The notes under the pieces are model-generated. The model was not told where the DNA came from. It ran no database searches and saw only the letters and a list, made by a program, of their open reading frames with translations. Positions 31,769 through 39,965 of a stretch of 64,000 bases of DNA are shown piece after piece. The position numbers and the translations under genes are program-made. The number at the start of each line of letters is the position of its first letter. Position 1 is the first letter of the stretch. Origin of the DNA: Acidovorax sp. (GTDB lineage: Bacteria > Pseudomonadota > Gammaproteobacteria > Burkholderiales > Burkholderiaceae_C); the NCBI RefSeq assembly GCF_016783915.1, contig NZ_JADHVT010000004.1, forward strand, positions 39,281 through 103,280, written 5' to 3'.

Positions 31769-32695
31769 TCAGGCAGCAGCCTTGGCAGCAGCCACCTGGG
31801 CGGCCACTTCAGCAGCGAAGTCGTCCACCTTCTTCTCGATGCCTTCGCCCACCACGTACAGCGTGAAACCCTTCACGTTGGTGTTGGCAGCCTTGAGCAT
31901 CTGGGCCACGGTCTGTTTGCCGTCGGCAGCCTTCACGAAGACCTGGTCGGCCAGCGAGACTTCCTTGAGGTACTTCTGCACAGCGCCGTCAATGCGCTTG
32001 GCCGTGATTTCGGGGCTTTGTGCGGGCTTGCCAGCAGCCACCAGTTCCTTGTTGGCTTCATCAGCCTTGCCTTCGGCCACCGAGCGCTCCTTGGCGATCA
32101 GTTCGGCGGGCACGTCGGCGCTGGTCAGGGCCACGGGCTTCATGGCGGCCACGTGCATGGCAACGTCCTTGGCGGCGGTGGCGTCACCATCGAACTCGAC
32201 GACCACACCGATGCGCGAGCCGTGCAGGTAGGCTGCCAGGTTGGAGCCGCTGAAGCGCTTGAAGCGGCGGAACGACATGTTCTCGCCGATCTTGCCGATC
32301 AGGCCCTTGCGCACATCTTCGAGCGTGGGGCCGAAGCTGTCTTGGCTGTAGGGCAGCGCGCCCAAGGCTTCGACGGTGGCGGGGTTGTGCTCGGCCACCA
32401 GCTTGGCAGCGGCGTTGGCCATGGCGATGAAGCTGTCGTTCTTAGAAACGAAGTCGGTTTCGCTGTTGACTTCGACCAGGGCACCGGTGGTGCCGTCGAT
32501 GTAGCTGGCGACCACGCCTTCGGCCGTGATACGCGATGCAGCCTTGCCAGCCTTGGTGCCCAGCTTGACGCGCAGCAGCTCTTCAGCCTTGGCCATGTCG
32601 CCGTCGGCTTCCGTCAGCGCCTTCTTGCATTCCATCATCGGAGCGTCGGTCTTGCCACGCAGTTCAGCAACCATGCTTGCGGTAATTGCAGCCAT
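31769..32695 (-). CDS. tsf: Elongation factor Ts
   Basis: EF-Ts exchanges GDP on EF-Tu. The 308 residues begin with the UBA-like helical domain ([20 protein letters not shown]). The EF-Tu-contacting TDFVSKND motif is near residue 82, and a C-terminal dimerisation module follows. The length is slightly above that of E. coli (283). A hairpin terminator lies between it and rpsB (32740-32768), so tsf expression depends on partial read-through or its own promoter. Confidence 0.97.
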   Translation of the reverse strand: MAAITASMVAELRGKTDAPMMECKKALTEADGDMAKAEELLRVKLGTKAGKAASRITAEGVVASYIDGTTGALVEVNSETDFVSKNDSFIAMANAAAKLVAEHNPATVEALGALPYSQDSFGPTLEDVRKGLIGKIGENMSFRRFKRFSGSNLAAYLHGSRIGVVVEFDGDATAAKDVAMHVAAMKPVALTSADVPAELIAKERSVAEGKADEANKELVAAGKPAQSPEITAKRIDGAVQKYLKEVSLADQVFVKAADGKQTVAQMLKAANTNVKGFTLYVVGEGIEKKVDDFAAEVAAQVAAAKAAA

Positions 32696-32739
32696 CTTTG
32701 TTCCTTCAGTGTTCAGTTCAGTCAGTTCAGATTCGGGCT

Positions 32740-32768
32740 AAAAAAAAGGGGGCTCACCAGGGGCCCCG
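32740..32768 (-). terminator. Rho-independent terminator/attenuator between rpsB and tsf
   Basis: On the minus strand GGGGC and GCCCC (32763-32767 with 32749-32753) form the stem, followed by C and eight T residues. It lies 34 bases after the rpsB stop. Equivalent partial terminators between rpsB and tsf are known from E. coli. Confidence 0.75.
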
Positions 32769-32801
32769 CTTTTGTTCGCGACGGATCGCGCAGCCGGGCT
32801 A

Positions 32802-33554
32802 TCAGGCAGCGGCTTCTTGCACTTCCACGAATTCGTCGGTGCTCTCGGCGGTAGCAGCCTTCACGACTTCGTTCACGGCGTTGGCACGGCCTTCGATGAT
32901 CGCGTCAGCGATGCCACGGGCGTACAGCGTCACGGCCTTGGCCGAGTCGTCGTTACCAGGGATCACGTAGTCGATACCTTCGGGCGAGTGGTTGGTATCA
33001 ACCACACCGATCAGCGGGATGCCCAGCTTCTTGGCTTCGGCCACGGCGATCTTGTGGAAACCCACGTCGATGATGAAGATGGCGTCAGGCAGAGCAGCCA
33101 TGTCCTGGATGCCGCCGATGTCCTTTTCGAGCTTTTCGATTTCGCGGGAGAACGTCAGTTGCTCTTTCTTGCTCAGGTTCTCGAGGCCAGCTTCTTGCTG
33201 AGCCTTCATGTCCTTAAGGCGCTTGATCGAGGTCTTCACGGTCTTGAAGTTCGTCAGCATGCCGCCCAGCCAGCGCTGGTCCACGAAAGGCACACCAGCG
33301 CGCAGGGCTTCGGTAGACAGGATTTCACGGGCTTGGCGCTTCGTGCCGACCATCAGGATCGTGCCGCGGTTGGCAGCCAGTTGCTTGGCGAACTTTTGGG
33401 CTTCCTGGAACAGTGGCAGCGACTTTTCCAGGTTGATGATGTGAATCTTGTTGCGATGGCCGAAGATGTAGGGGGCCATCTTGGGGTTCCAGAAGCGGGT
33501 TTGGTGACCGAAGTGGACACCAGCTTCCAGCATTTCGCGCATGGTAACGGACAT
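32802..33554 (-). CDS. rpsB: 30S ribosomal protein S2
   Basis: S2 bridges head and body of the small subunit. The 250 residues from the ATG at 33554 (TTTGGAGT upstream) begin [24 protein letters not shown]. They include [22 protein letters not shown] and [11 protein letters not shown]. The frame is open much further upstream (to 34118), but that part has no S2 homology and runs antisense through the amidase gene. A 32-base hairpin lies in the leader at 33596-33627. Confidence 0.98.
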   Translation of the reverse strand: MSVTMREMLEAGVHFGHQTRFWNPKMAPYIFGHRNKIHIINLEKSLPLFQEAQKFAKQLAANRGTILMVGTKRQAREILSTEALRAGVPFVDQRWLGGMLTNFKTVKTSIKRLKDMKAQQEAGLENLSKKEQLTFSREIEKLEKDIGGIQDMAALPDAIFIIDVGFHKIAVAEAKKLGIPLIGVVDTNHSPEGIDYVIPGNDDSAKAVTLYARGIADAIIEGRANAVNEVVKAATAESTDEFVEVQEAAA

Positions 33555-33595
33555 AAAAATACTCCAAAGGTTAGGTCTAAAATCAGCCCCAATAT

Positions 33596-33627
33596 TTGCA
33601 GTGCCGTGATCCTCACGAACACCGCAA
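33596..33627 (-). promoter_or_regulatory. Structured rpsB leader hairpin (candidate S2 autoregulatory site)
   Basis: An outer stem TTGCAGTG/CACCGCAA (33596-33603 with 33620-33627, one wobble pair on the minus strand) encloses an inner stem CGTG/CACG with a five-base loop. It lies 42-73 bases upstream of the rpsB ATG. Autogenous repression by S2 through an rpsB leader is known in E. coli; whether this hairpin is the equivalent is inference. Confidence 0.45.
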
Positions 33628-33727
33628 CACCTTGACAGGGCTGCTTTGCGATTGGTCTTGCCACAGCGGCCACGCTGGTTGTGCAAACCTTGCACCACTG
33701 CGCTACTGCTCCCAGCAAAACCCAAAG

Positions 33728-33736
33728 ATTCTAGCA
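33728..33736 (-). promoter_or_regulatory. Candidate extended -10 promoter for rpsB
   Basis: The minus strand reads TGCTAGAAT, an extended -10 (TGN-TAGAAT). The -35 is weak. Transcription would begin near 33721 and give a leader of about 165 bases that contains the hairpin at 33596-33627. The box lies 6 bases from the divergent amidase ATG. Confidence 0.45.
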
Positions 33737-33741
33737 CACCC

Positions 33742-35097
33742 ATGCTCCCTGACCTGATCGCCACCCGTGAGCAACTGCGGGACGGCGCCACCACCGCGCC
33801 CGCCGAGCTGGAGCGCTGCATCGACGCCGCCCAGGCCGCATCCAACACCCACAGCTTTTTGCGCACGCTGTTTGACGAGGCACGCACCACGGCGGTGCAG
33901 CCGGGCGTGGCCCAGTTGCCCCTGGCCGGGCTGGCGGTGTCGGTGAAGGACTTGTTTGACGTGGCCGGCCAACCCACCCCGGCGGGCTCCACCGCGCTGG
34001 CAGAGGCTCCCGGTGCGGCGGCGGACTGCCCGGCTGTGGCCCGGCTGCGCGCAGCAGGTGCCAGCCTGATCGGCCGCACCAACATGGTGGAGTTCGCGTT
34101 CTCTGGCGTCGGCGTCAACCCCCACTACGGCACGCCTGCTGCCTGGGATGCCCGCTTTGGCGCCCTGCCCCGCGCGCCCCGCGTGCCCGGCGGGTCTTCG
34201 TCCGGCGCCGGGGTATCGGTGGCCACCGGCGCGGCTTTCATCGGGCTGGGATCGGACACCGGTGGCTCCATCCGTATTCCTGCAGCGCTCAACGGCATCG
34301 TGGGCTTCAAGAACACGGCCCGGCTGGTGCCTACCGCCGGCGCCGTGCCGCTGTCCACCACCCTGGACACCGCCTGCGCCATGACGCGCACCGTGCGCGA
34401 CGCCATCGTGGCGCACGAGGTGCTGGCCGCCCGGCGCGTGACACGCAGCCTGGCGCCGCTGTCCCAGTACCGGCTGGCGGTACCGTCCACTCTCTTCCTC
34501 GACGGGCTGGACGCCCCCGTGGCGCGCGCCTTTGAGCGCAGCGTGGAAGCCTTGCGCCAGGCGGGTGCCCAGATCGACACCATCGCCCTGCCCGCCGTGC
34601 TGGAGCAGCCAGCCTACGGCTTTGCCGCCCCCGAAGCCTACGCCTGGCACCGCGAGCTGCTGCAGCGCGCAGGCGACCGCTACGACCCCCGGGTGCGCAT
34701 GCGCATCGAAAAAGGCGCCACGCTGATGGCCTGGGAATACATCGACCTGCTGCAGGCACGCCAGCAATGGATCGCCCGCATGCTCGCGGACATGGAGCCG
34801 TACGACGCCCTGCTGTCCCCCACCGTGCCCATCCTGGCGCCACTGCTGGCCGATGTTGCCCCTGCAAATGGCGCGGACAAGGCGAAGGACGCCGCCCGCG
34901 ATGCCGAGTTCTTCCGCATGAACAACCTGCTGCTGCGCAACACCAGCGTGGTCAATCTGCTGGACGGCTGTGCGCTGTCACTGCCCTGCCACGTGCAAGG
35001 GGAACTCCCGGTCGGGCTGATGGTCTGGCACGGGGCGCTCAGGGATGACACGGTGCTCAACATCAGTCTGCAGATCGAGCAAACACTACAAAAATAA
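33742..35097 (+). CDS. Amidase-signature family hydrolase
   Basis: This 451-residue enzyme belongs to the amidase-signature family, which hydrolyses C-N bonds with a Ser-cisSer-Lys triad. The lysine is K69 in VSVKDLFD. The G/S-rich signature is [21 protein letters not shown], and the nucleophile region is [11 protein letters not shown]. Substrates range widely from aryl amides to allophanate, so none is assigned; it is not GatA, because no gatB or gatC is nearby. The ATG at 33742 is preferred over an in-frame one at 33646. The stop codon TAA at 35095-35097 falls within a dispersed repeat. Confidence 0.88.
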   Translation: MLPDLIATREQLRDGATTAPAELERCIDAAQAASNTHSFLRTLFDEARTTAVQPGVAQLPLAGLAVSVKDLFDVAGQPTPAGSTALAEAPGAAADCPAVARLRAAGASLIGRTNMVEFAFSGVGVNPHYGTPAAWDARFGALPRAPRVPGGSSSGAGVSVATGAAFIGLGSDTGGSIRIPAALNGIVGFKNTARLVPTAGAVPLSTTLDTACAMTRTVRDAIVAHEVLAARRVTRSLAPLSQYRLAVPSTLFLDGLDAPVARAFERSVEALRQAGAQIDTIALPAVLEQPAYGFAAPEAYAWHRELLQRAGDRYDPRVRMRIEKGATLMAWEYIDLLQARQQWIARMLADMEPYDALLSPTVPILAPLLADVAPANGADKAKDAARDAEFFRMNNLLLRNTSVVNLLDGCALSLPCHVQGELPVGLMVWHGALRDDTVLNISLQIEQTLQK

Positions 35098-35140
35098 TAG
35101 CTACCAGCGCATGATTCACTAGCGCTACAAGCCAAAAACA
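35089..35140 (+). repeat. Dispersed repeat, copy 5, overlapping the amidase stop codon
   Basis: The sequence AAAATAATAGCTACCAGCGC, then ATGATTCACTAGCGCTACAA and GCCAAAAAC, has the TAGCT block, paired AGCGC/GCGCT arms and a GCC plus A-run tail. The amidase TAA and an immediately following TAG lie in its first block. Confidence 0.65.
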
Positions 35141-35149
35141 CCCAAATTC

Positions 35150-36382
35150 ATGAAGATTGCCATCGTGGGCGCCGGCATTGTCGGCGTCACCACCGCGTAC
35201 GAACTGGCCAGCGACGGCCACGAAGTCACGGTGTTTGAACAACGCAGTGCGGCCGCCGAAGAGGCCAGCTTTGCCACCGCCGGGCTGCTGGCGCCCCACC
35301 TGCTCAGCCCCTGGGCGCTGCCGGGCTTCGGCCAGCCGCTGCGACTGATGGGGGCACAGGCCACCCTGCGGTTGGCTGGCGGCCTGACCCGCGCCAACTG
35401 GGCCTGGCTGCGGCGCTGGCGCAGCATGGCGCGCAGCCACAGCGCCCCGGCCACCGCTGTCGAACGCCTGGCGCAATACAGCCAAGCTCGACTGCAGGCC
35501 ATTGCGAACCAGCATGAGCTGGACTTTGAAGCCAGCGACGGCCGCCTGGTGCTGCTGCGCACCGAAGAAGACCGCACCCGCCTGCAACCCGCGCTGCAAG
35601 TGCTGCGCGACAGCGGCGTGGCCCTGCGTGAGATCGACGCCGATGTGGCGCGCCAGATCGAGCCCGGCCTCTCGCCCGAAGCCCCGTTGGCGGGCGCGAT
35701 CCACCTGCCCGATGCGCGCGCGGGCAACTGCCGTCTGTTTGCACAGTTGCTGCGCCAGGGCATCCAGGGTGCAGGAGTGCAGTTTGTGTTCAACACCCGC
35801 GTAGACCGCGTCGGCACCAGCCCCACGGGCGTGGCGCTGCAGGGCGAAACGGACCTGCGCCGCTTTGATTCCGTGGTGCTGTGCGCCGGCATGGCATCGG
35901 CCACGCTGCTGCCCGCACTGGGCCTGGGGCTGCCCATGGCGGCTGTCTACGGCTACTCCGTGAGCGCCCCACTGCGCGAATCCACCCACGCCCCCCGCGC
36001 CAGCGTGGTGGATGCGGGCCAGCAAATCTCCATCACCCGCCTGGGCCAGCGCGTGCGCATTGCCGGTGGCGCTGAACTGGCCGGGGCCGATGCCGAGCAC
36101 CACACCCCCACACTGCAGCGCCTGTACCGCACGCTGAACGACTGGTTCCCCGGGGGCGCGCAGCTCTCATCCAACCTGCAGATCTGGCGCGGTGCCCGCA
36201 CCATGCTGCCCGACGGGGCCCCGGTGGTGGGCGCCAGCGGCGTGCCGGGCCTGTGGCTCAACACCGGCCATGGCGCTGGCGGCTGGGCCCTGGCCTGCGG
36301 CAGCGCGCGGGCGCTGGCCGATCTGATAGCCCAACGGGAACCCGAAGTGTCGCTGGACGGGCTCGGCATGCGACGGTTCTGA
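35150..36382 (+). CDS. FAD-dependent D-amino acid dehydrogenase-like oxidoreductase (DadA family)
   Basis: The 410-residue flavoprotein begins KIAIVGAGIVGVTTAYELA, the Rossmann dinucleotide-binding fold (GxGxxG at 7-12), with an acidic residue ending the second strand (VTVFEQ). The C-terminus has W-x-G-x-R-T-M-L-P-D and N-x-G-H-G-A-x-G-W, typical of DadA and related DAO-fold enzymes that oxidise D-amino acids and feed electrons to the respiratory chain. E. coli DadA is 432 residues. No dadX racemase is adjacent, so the substrate remains open. It follows the amidase with only a repeat between. Confidence 0.85.
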   Translation: MKIAIVGAGIVGVTTAYELASDGHEVTVFEQRSAAAEEASFATAGLLAPHLLSPWALPGFGQPLRLMGAQATLRLAGGLTRANWAWLRRWRSMARSHSAPATAVERLAQYSQARLQAIANQHELDFEASDGRLVLLRTEEDRTRLQPALQVLRDSGVALREIDADVARQIEPGLSPEAPLAGAIHLPDARAGNCRLFAQLLRQGIQGAGVQFVFNTRVDRVGTSPTGVALQGETDLRRFDSVVLCAGMASATLLPALGLGLPMAAVYGYSVSAPLRESTHAPRASVVDAGQQISITRLGQRVRIAGGAELAGADAEHHTPTLQRLYRTLNDWFPGGAQLSSNLQIWRGARTMLPDGAPVVGASGVPGLWLNTGHGAGGWALACGSARALADLIAQREPEVSLDGLGMRRF

Positions 36383-36421
36383 GCCAGTCAGCGCTTTCAC
36401 CTCACCAGGCGGCGGCGCACA

Positions 36422-37999
36422 ATGGCAGGCACGCTGCCGCTTGCAGCGCCCCTTGCCATATGCAGCCCCATGCACCGCATCACCGCCCACCAGCCCCACC
36501 CCCTGTTCAACACCGCCGCCACACGCCGCCTGGAGAAAACGGCGGCAGCCGCCCTGCCCACGCACACCCTCATGCAACGCGCAGGACTGGCCGTGGCGCA
36601 GCTGGCCCAGGCGTTGGCGCCCCACGCACGCACGGTATGGATTGCCTGTGGCCCCGGCAACAACGGTGGTGACGGGCTGGAAGCTGCCAAGCACCTGCAG
36701 CGCGGTGGCCGCAGAGTCGTCGTGACCTGGCTGGGGCAGCCCGATACGGCCCCGGCCGATGCCAGGGCCTCGTGGCAGCGCGCACAGGACGCTGGCGTGG
36801 TCTGGTCTGATACCGCGCCCGACGACCTGGGTGCAAGCGACCTGTGCATTGATGCGCTGCTGGGCATTGGTGTCTCGTCTTCACCCAACAGCCTTGCACG
36901 CGCGCCCGATGCCCGGCTCCAGGCCTGCCTGCAAGCCCTGCACAGCAGCCCAGCCCCACTGCTGTCTGTGGACCTGCCCAGCGGGCTGGACGCTGACACC
37001 GGCCAGTTTGCTACAGGCCTTGCGCCCCATACGCCACCCCACCTGCACCCTCACGCTCCCCCGGCACGCCACACGCTGAGCCTGCTCACCCTCAAGCCCG
37101 GCCTGTTCACTGCCGCCGGACGGGATGCCGCAGGCCAGGTGTGGCTGGACGACCTGGGTGTAGACCCCGGGCATGAGCCGCCCAATGCTTGGCTCTATGG
37201 CCCCGCCCTGCCCGTCCCCCGCGCCCATGCCAGCCACAAGGGCAGTTATGGCGACGTGGCCGTGGTGGGCGGCGAGGGGCTGACCGAGCGTGGCATGGGC
37301 ATGGCGGGCGCAGCACTGCTGGCGGCATCGGCCGCCCTGCACAGCGGCGCGGGCCGGGTGCTGGTGGCCCTGCTAGATAAGGGGCATCTGCAACTGGATC
37401 CACAGCAGCCAGAGCTGATGCTGCGCAGCTTTGACGCACTGGCGCTGGAGCAGCTCACCGTGGTCTGCGGATGTGGCGGCGGGCAGGCCATCGCACGCGT
37501 GCTGCCAGAGGTCATCACCCGCGCGGCCCGCCTGGTGCTGGATGCCGACGCGCTCAACACCATCGCAACCCGGGCCGCACTGCACGCGCTGGTGGTGGCA
37601 CGCGGACAGCACGGGCAACCCACCGTGCTGACCCCCCATCCGCTGGAAGCCGCCCGCCTGCTCGGCCTGACCACGGCCGAAGTCCAGGCCAACCGGCTGT
37701 GCGCCGCGCAGCAGTTGGCGGACCAGTTCAACTGCGTGGCCGTGCTCAAGGGTTCGGGCACCGTGATTGCGGCGCCCGACCGCGTTCCAGCCATCAACCC
37801 CACCGGCAACGCACGGCTGGCTACGGCAGGGACGGGTGATGTACTGGCCGGCATGGTGGGCGCCCACCTTGCTGCGGGCGCCAGCGCCTTGCGCGCTGCG
37901 AGTGAAGCGGTGTACCAGCATGGCCAGGCAGCTGATCATTGGCCTGTGGGCCAGCAGACATTGACGGCCAGCACGCTGGCGCGGCGCGTCGGCGGCTGA
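36422..37999 (+). CDS. nnr: Bifunctional NAD(P)HX epimerase/ADP-dependent NAD(P)HX dehydratase
   Basis: This enzyme repairs hydrated NADH and NADPH. The N-terminal YjeF_N epimerase domain (about 15-230) has CGPGNNGGDGLEAAKHL and VDLPSGLDADTG. The C-terminal kinase-like dehydratase domain (about 260-525) has KGSYGDVAVVGG, LTPHPLEAARLLG, K-G-S-G-T-V-I and the catalytic aspartate in TAGTGDVLAGM. The total of 525 residues is close to E. coli Nnr (515). An ATG at 36470 (509 residues, M-H-R-I-T-A) is an equally plausible start; neither has a clear Shine-Dalgarno. Confidence 0.92.
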   Translation: MAGTLPLAAPLAICSPMHRITAHQPHPLFNTAATRRLEKTAAAALPTHTLMQRAGLAVAQLAQALAPHARTVWIACGPGNNGGDGLEAAKHLQRGGRRVVVTWLGQPDTAPADARASWQRAQDAGVVWSDTAPDDLGASDLCIDALLGIGVSSSPNSLARAPDARLQACLQALHSSPAPLLSVDLPSGLDADTGQFATGLAPHTPPHLHPHAPPARHTLSLLTLKPGLFTAAGRDAAGQVWLDDLGVDPGHEPPNAWLYGPALPVPRAHASHKGSYGDVAVVGGEGLTERGMGMAGAALLAASAALHSGAGRVLVALLDKGHLQLDPQQPELMLRSFDALALEQLTVVCGCGGGQAIARVLPEVITRAARLVLDADALNTIATRAALHALVVARGQHGQPTVLTPHPLEAARLLGLTTAEVQANRLCAAQQLADQFNCVAVLKGSGTVIAAPDRVPAINPTGNARLATAGTGDVLAGMVGAHLAAGASALRAASEAVYQHGQAADHWPVGQQTLTASTLARRVGG

Positions 38000-38002
38000 G
38001 CG

Positions 38003-38743
38003 CTACTGCAGCAGCGTGACCTGCCTGAGCGGCTTGAGCACGCTCGACGGCGTCATGCCAAAGGTCTGCCGAAATATCCGGCTGAAATGGGCCGAATCAG
38101 AGAACTCGCCGTGCAAGGCCGCATCGGTCAGACGCGGGCTGACGGCCAGCCCCGCCATGGCCAGCCGCACCTGGGACCAGACCCGATAGGTACGCAAGCT
38201 CACCCCCATCTCGGCGCGGAACAGGTGGTTGAATCGCGACGCTGAAAGCTGGACGCCCGAGGCCAGCTCACCCCGTGCCACACGCCCCGCGTGCGGATTG
38301 CGCAGCGCATGCAGACTGCGCACCACGCGCTGGTCCAGCGGCGCGACCTCGCTATCGAACGGGCAGCGCAGCAAGGCAGGCAGATCGAAGTGATGCAGAT
38401 AGCCCTCCATGGCACTGCGCGCACCCACAGGGACTGCAACATCCAGCACCACGCCACCCTCTTGCTGGAACAGACCGCGCAACCCGCGTGCTTCGCGCGA
38501 ATCGGGCTCCAGGTACACCAGGGCGACCGCCTCGCCACAGGGGTCGAACAGGTGCTCCACGCCCGCATCCACCAGCGCGCTGTGGCAGGTCTGCACACGC
38601 CCTGCCCCCCAGTGCACCGCGAACCGGCCCGAGAGCCCCATCAGTAGCACCGGCGACGCATGGCAGTGCCAGCCCGTTGCAGGGATCTCTCCGATGTAGA
38701 GCGCCCGGTCAGTGCCCAGGGTCAGTGTGTTGCGTGCTGGCAT
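38003..38743 (-). CDS. AraC-family transcriptional regulator
   Basis: The 246-residue protein has an N-terminal cupin-like sensing domain (about 1-140, with W-H-C-H-A-S-P and L-M-G-L-S-G-R-F) and a C-terminal pair of helix-turn-helix motifs (about 150-240). The end carries the AraC signature F-S-D-S-A-H-F-S-R-I-F-R-Q-T-F-G-M-T-P-S. It is divergent from the alpha/beta hydrolase at 38874 with 130 bases between them, so that gene is its likely target. The ligand is unknown. Confidence 0.88.
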   Translation of the reverse strand: MPARNTLTLGTDRALYIGEIPATGWHCHASPVLLMGLSGRFAVHWGAGRVQTCHSALVDAGVEHLFDPCGEAVALVYLEPDSREARGLRGLFQQEGGVVLDVAVPVGARSAMEGYLHHFDLPALLRCPFDSEVAPLDQRVVRSLHALRNPHAGRVARGELASGVQLSASRFNHLFRAEMGVSLRTYRVWSQVRLAMAGLAVSPRLTDAALHGEFSDSAHFSRIFRQTFGMTPSSVLKPLRQVTLLQ

Positions 38744-38873
38744 AGCCCAAACCTACAAGTTTTTTTACCGCGTTCTCCGTAGCCTTGCCTCTCCCGCCAG
38801 GGGCCGAGCGTATGTTGACGCTTGAAGCAGCAGTCCTTGGCATGCAAGCAGCCATACCCTTGGAGAACGCCTC

Positions 38874-39872
38874 TTGAAACGCATCGCTATTTCTGTCGCA
38901 ACGGCACTGGTACTGGGCACGGTCGGCCTCTACTACGGGGCACCTTCGCTGTTCAAAGAGCCCCTGCTCAGCGCCAATCGCCATCTGTCCGGCCTGGACG
39001 AAAAAACCGCCGATGCGGCCATGCACACCATCCACTACCTGGATAACGGCACTCCCCCAAACCCCGCGTCGGTTCACAGCAGTGACACACCCATCGTTCT
39101 GCTGCACGGCATTTTTGCGGAGAAAGACCATTGGGTGGATTTTGCGCGACCGCTCACCGACCAGTACCGGGTGATTGCCCCAGATATACCGGGCTTTGGC
39201 GAGAGCACGCGGCGGGCGGACCAGGCCTACGACTACGGCGCCCACGTCACGCGGCTGGCCGCGTTTCTGGACGCGCTCGGCCTTGCGAAAGTGCATCTGG
39301 CGGGCAACTCGATGGGCGGCACCATCGCCGCTCTCTTTGCTTTGCAGCATCCCGAGCGCGTGGCCAGCGTGGCGTTCATCGGCGCACCCCACGGCATTCG
39401 CTCGCCCCAGCCCAGCACCATGGACCGCCTCATCGACACCGGACAACGCCCGCTGGTGGCCCACGACGCCACCGCCTTCAAAGCGATGATGGATTTGGTG
39501 TTTGAAAAGCGCCCCTTCCTGCCCTACCCCATCCTGCATGCCTCCGAGCAGGACGCGCTGCGCAACGCTGCATCCAACACCCGCCTGTGGGACGCGCAGC
39601 TGAAAGACCGCTATCTGCTGGAACAACACCTGGCCCGCCTGCAGCAGCACCCCACCCTGGTCCTGTGGGGCGACAGCGACCGCGTGTTCGACCGAAGCGG
39701 CCTTCAGGCGGTGCAGAAGCTGCTTCCGCAGGCACACATCGCCGCACTGCCTGGCATCGGGCACCTACCCATGATGGAAGCCCCCGCCGACACGGCACAA
39801 CGGTATGCGCGCTTTCTGGAGCAATCGAGCGCCCCTCAAGCCGCCAATCATGCACACTTCAATAAAAAATAG
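38874..39872 (+). CDS. Alpha/beta-fold hydrolase with N-terminal anchor (lipase/esterase-like)
   Basis: The 332-residue protein starts at TTG 38874, with GGAG 8 bases upstream. Residues 1 to about 22 form an uncleaved anchor or signal peptide, so it probably faces the periplasm. The hydrolase fold has the oxyanion LLHGIF, the nucleophile S146 in GNSMGG, the acid D267 or D269 in GDSDRVF and H297 in GIGHLPM. Related proteins are annotated as lipase 1 or esterases; the substrate is not known. The C-terminal NKK and stop codon derive from the dispersed repeat at 39861. Divergent from the AraC regulator. Confidence 0.85.
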   Translation: MKRIAISVATALVLGTVGLYYGAPSLFKEPLLSANRHLSGLDEKTADAAMHTIHYLDNGTPPNPASVHSSDTPIVLLHGIFAEKDHWVDFARPLTDQYRVIAPDIPGFGESTRRADQAYDYGAHVTRLAAFLDALGLAKVHLAGNSMGGTIAALFALQHPERVASVAFIGAPHGIRSPQPSTMDRLIDTGQRPLVAHDATAFKAMMDLVFEKRPFLPYPILHASEQDALRNAASNTRLWDAQLKDRYLLEQHLARLQQHPTLVLWGDSDRVFDRSGLQAVQKLLPQAHIAALPGIGHLPMMEAPADTAQRYARFLEQSSAPQAANHAHFNKK

Positions 39873-39920
39873 CCGCAAGCGCATGTTCTATATGCGCTTG
39901 CAGCTATCAATTAAATAGCA
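39861..39920. repeat. Dispersed repeat, copy 6, between convergent hydrolase and rnr genes
   Basis: It contains a perfect 9-bp inverted repeat, CAAGCGCAT (39876-39884) with ATGCGCTTG (39892-39900), around a 7-base loop. The flanks are AATAAAAAATAGC and GCAGCTATCAATTAAATAGC. The upstream A-run would be a T-run on the minus strand, so it could end rnr transcripts. It also supplies the hydrolase stop codon TAG (39870-39872). Confidence 0.65.
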
Positions 39921-39965
39921 ATGATGAGACGAGCTGGAGGGCCTTGGTCCACCAGCTCGACGACC

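Noticed and set aside
33555..34118. An N-terminal extension of rpsB, open to 34118
   Set aside because: It would be antisense to the amidase gene, has no S2 homology, and a good Shine-Dalgarno and normal N-terminus exist at 33554.
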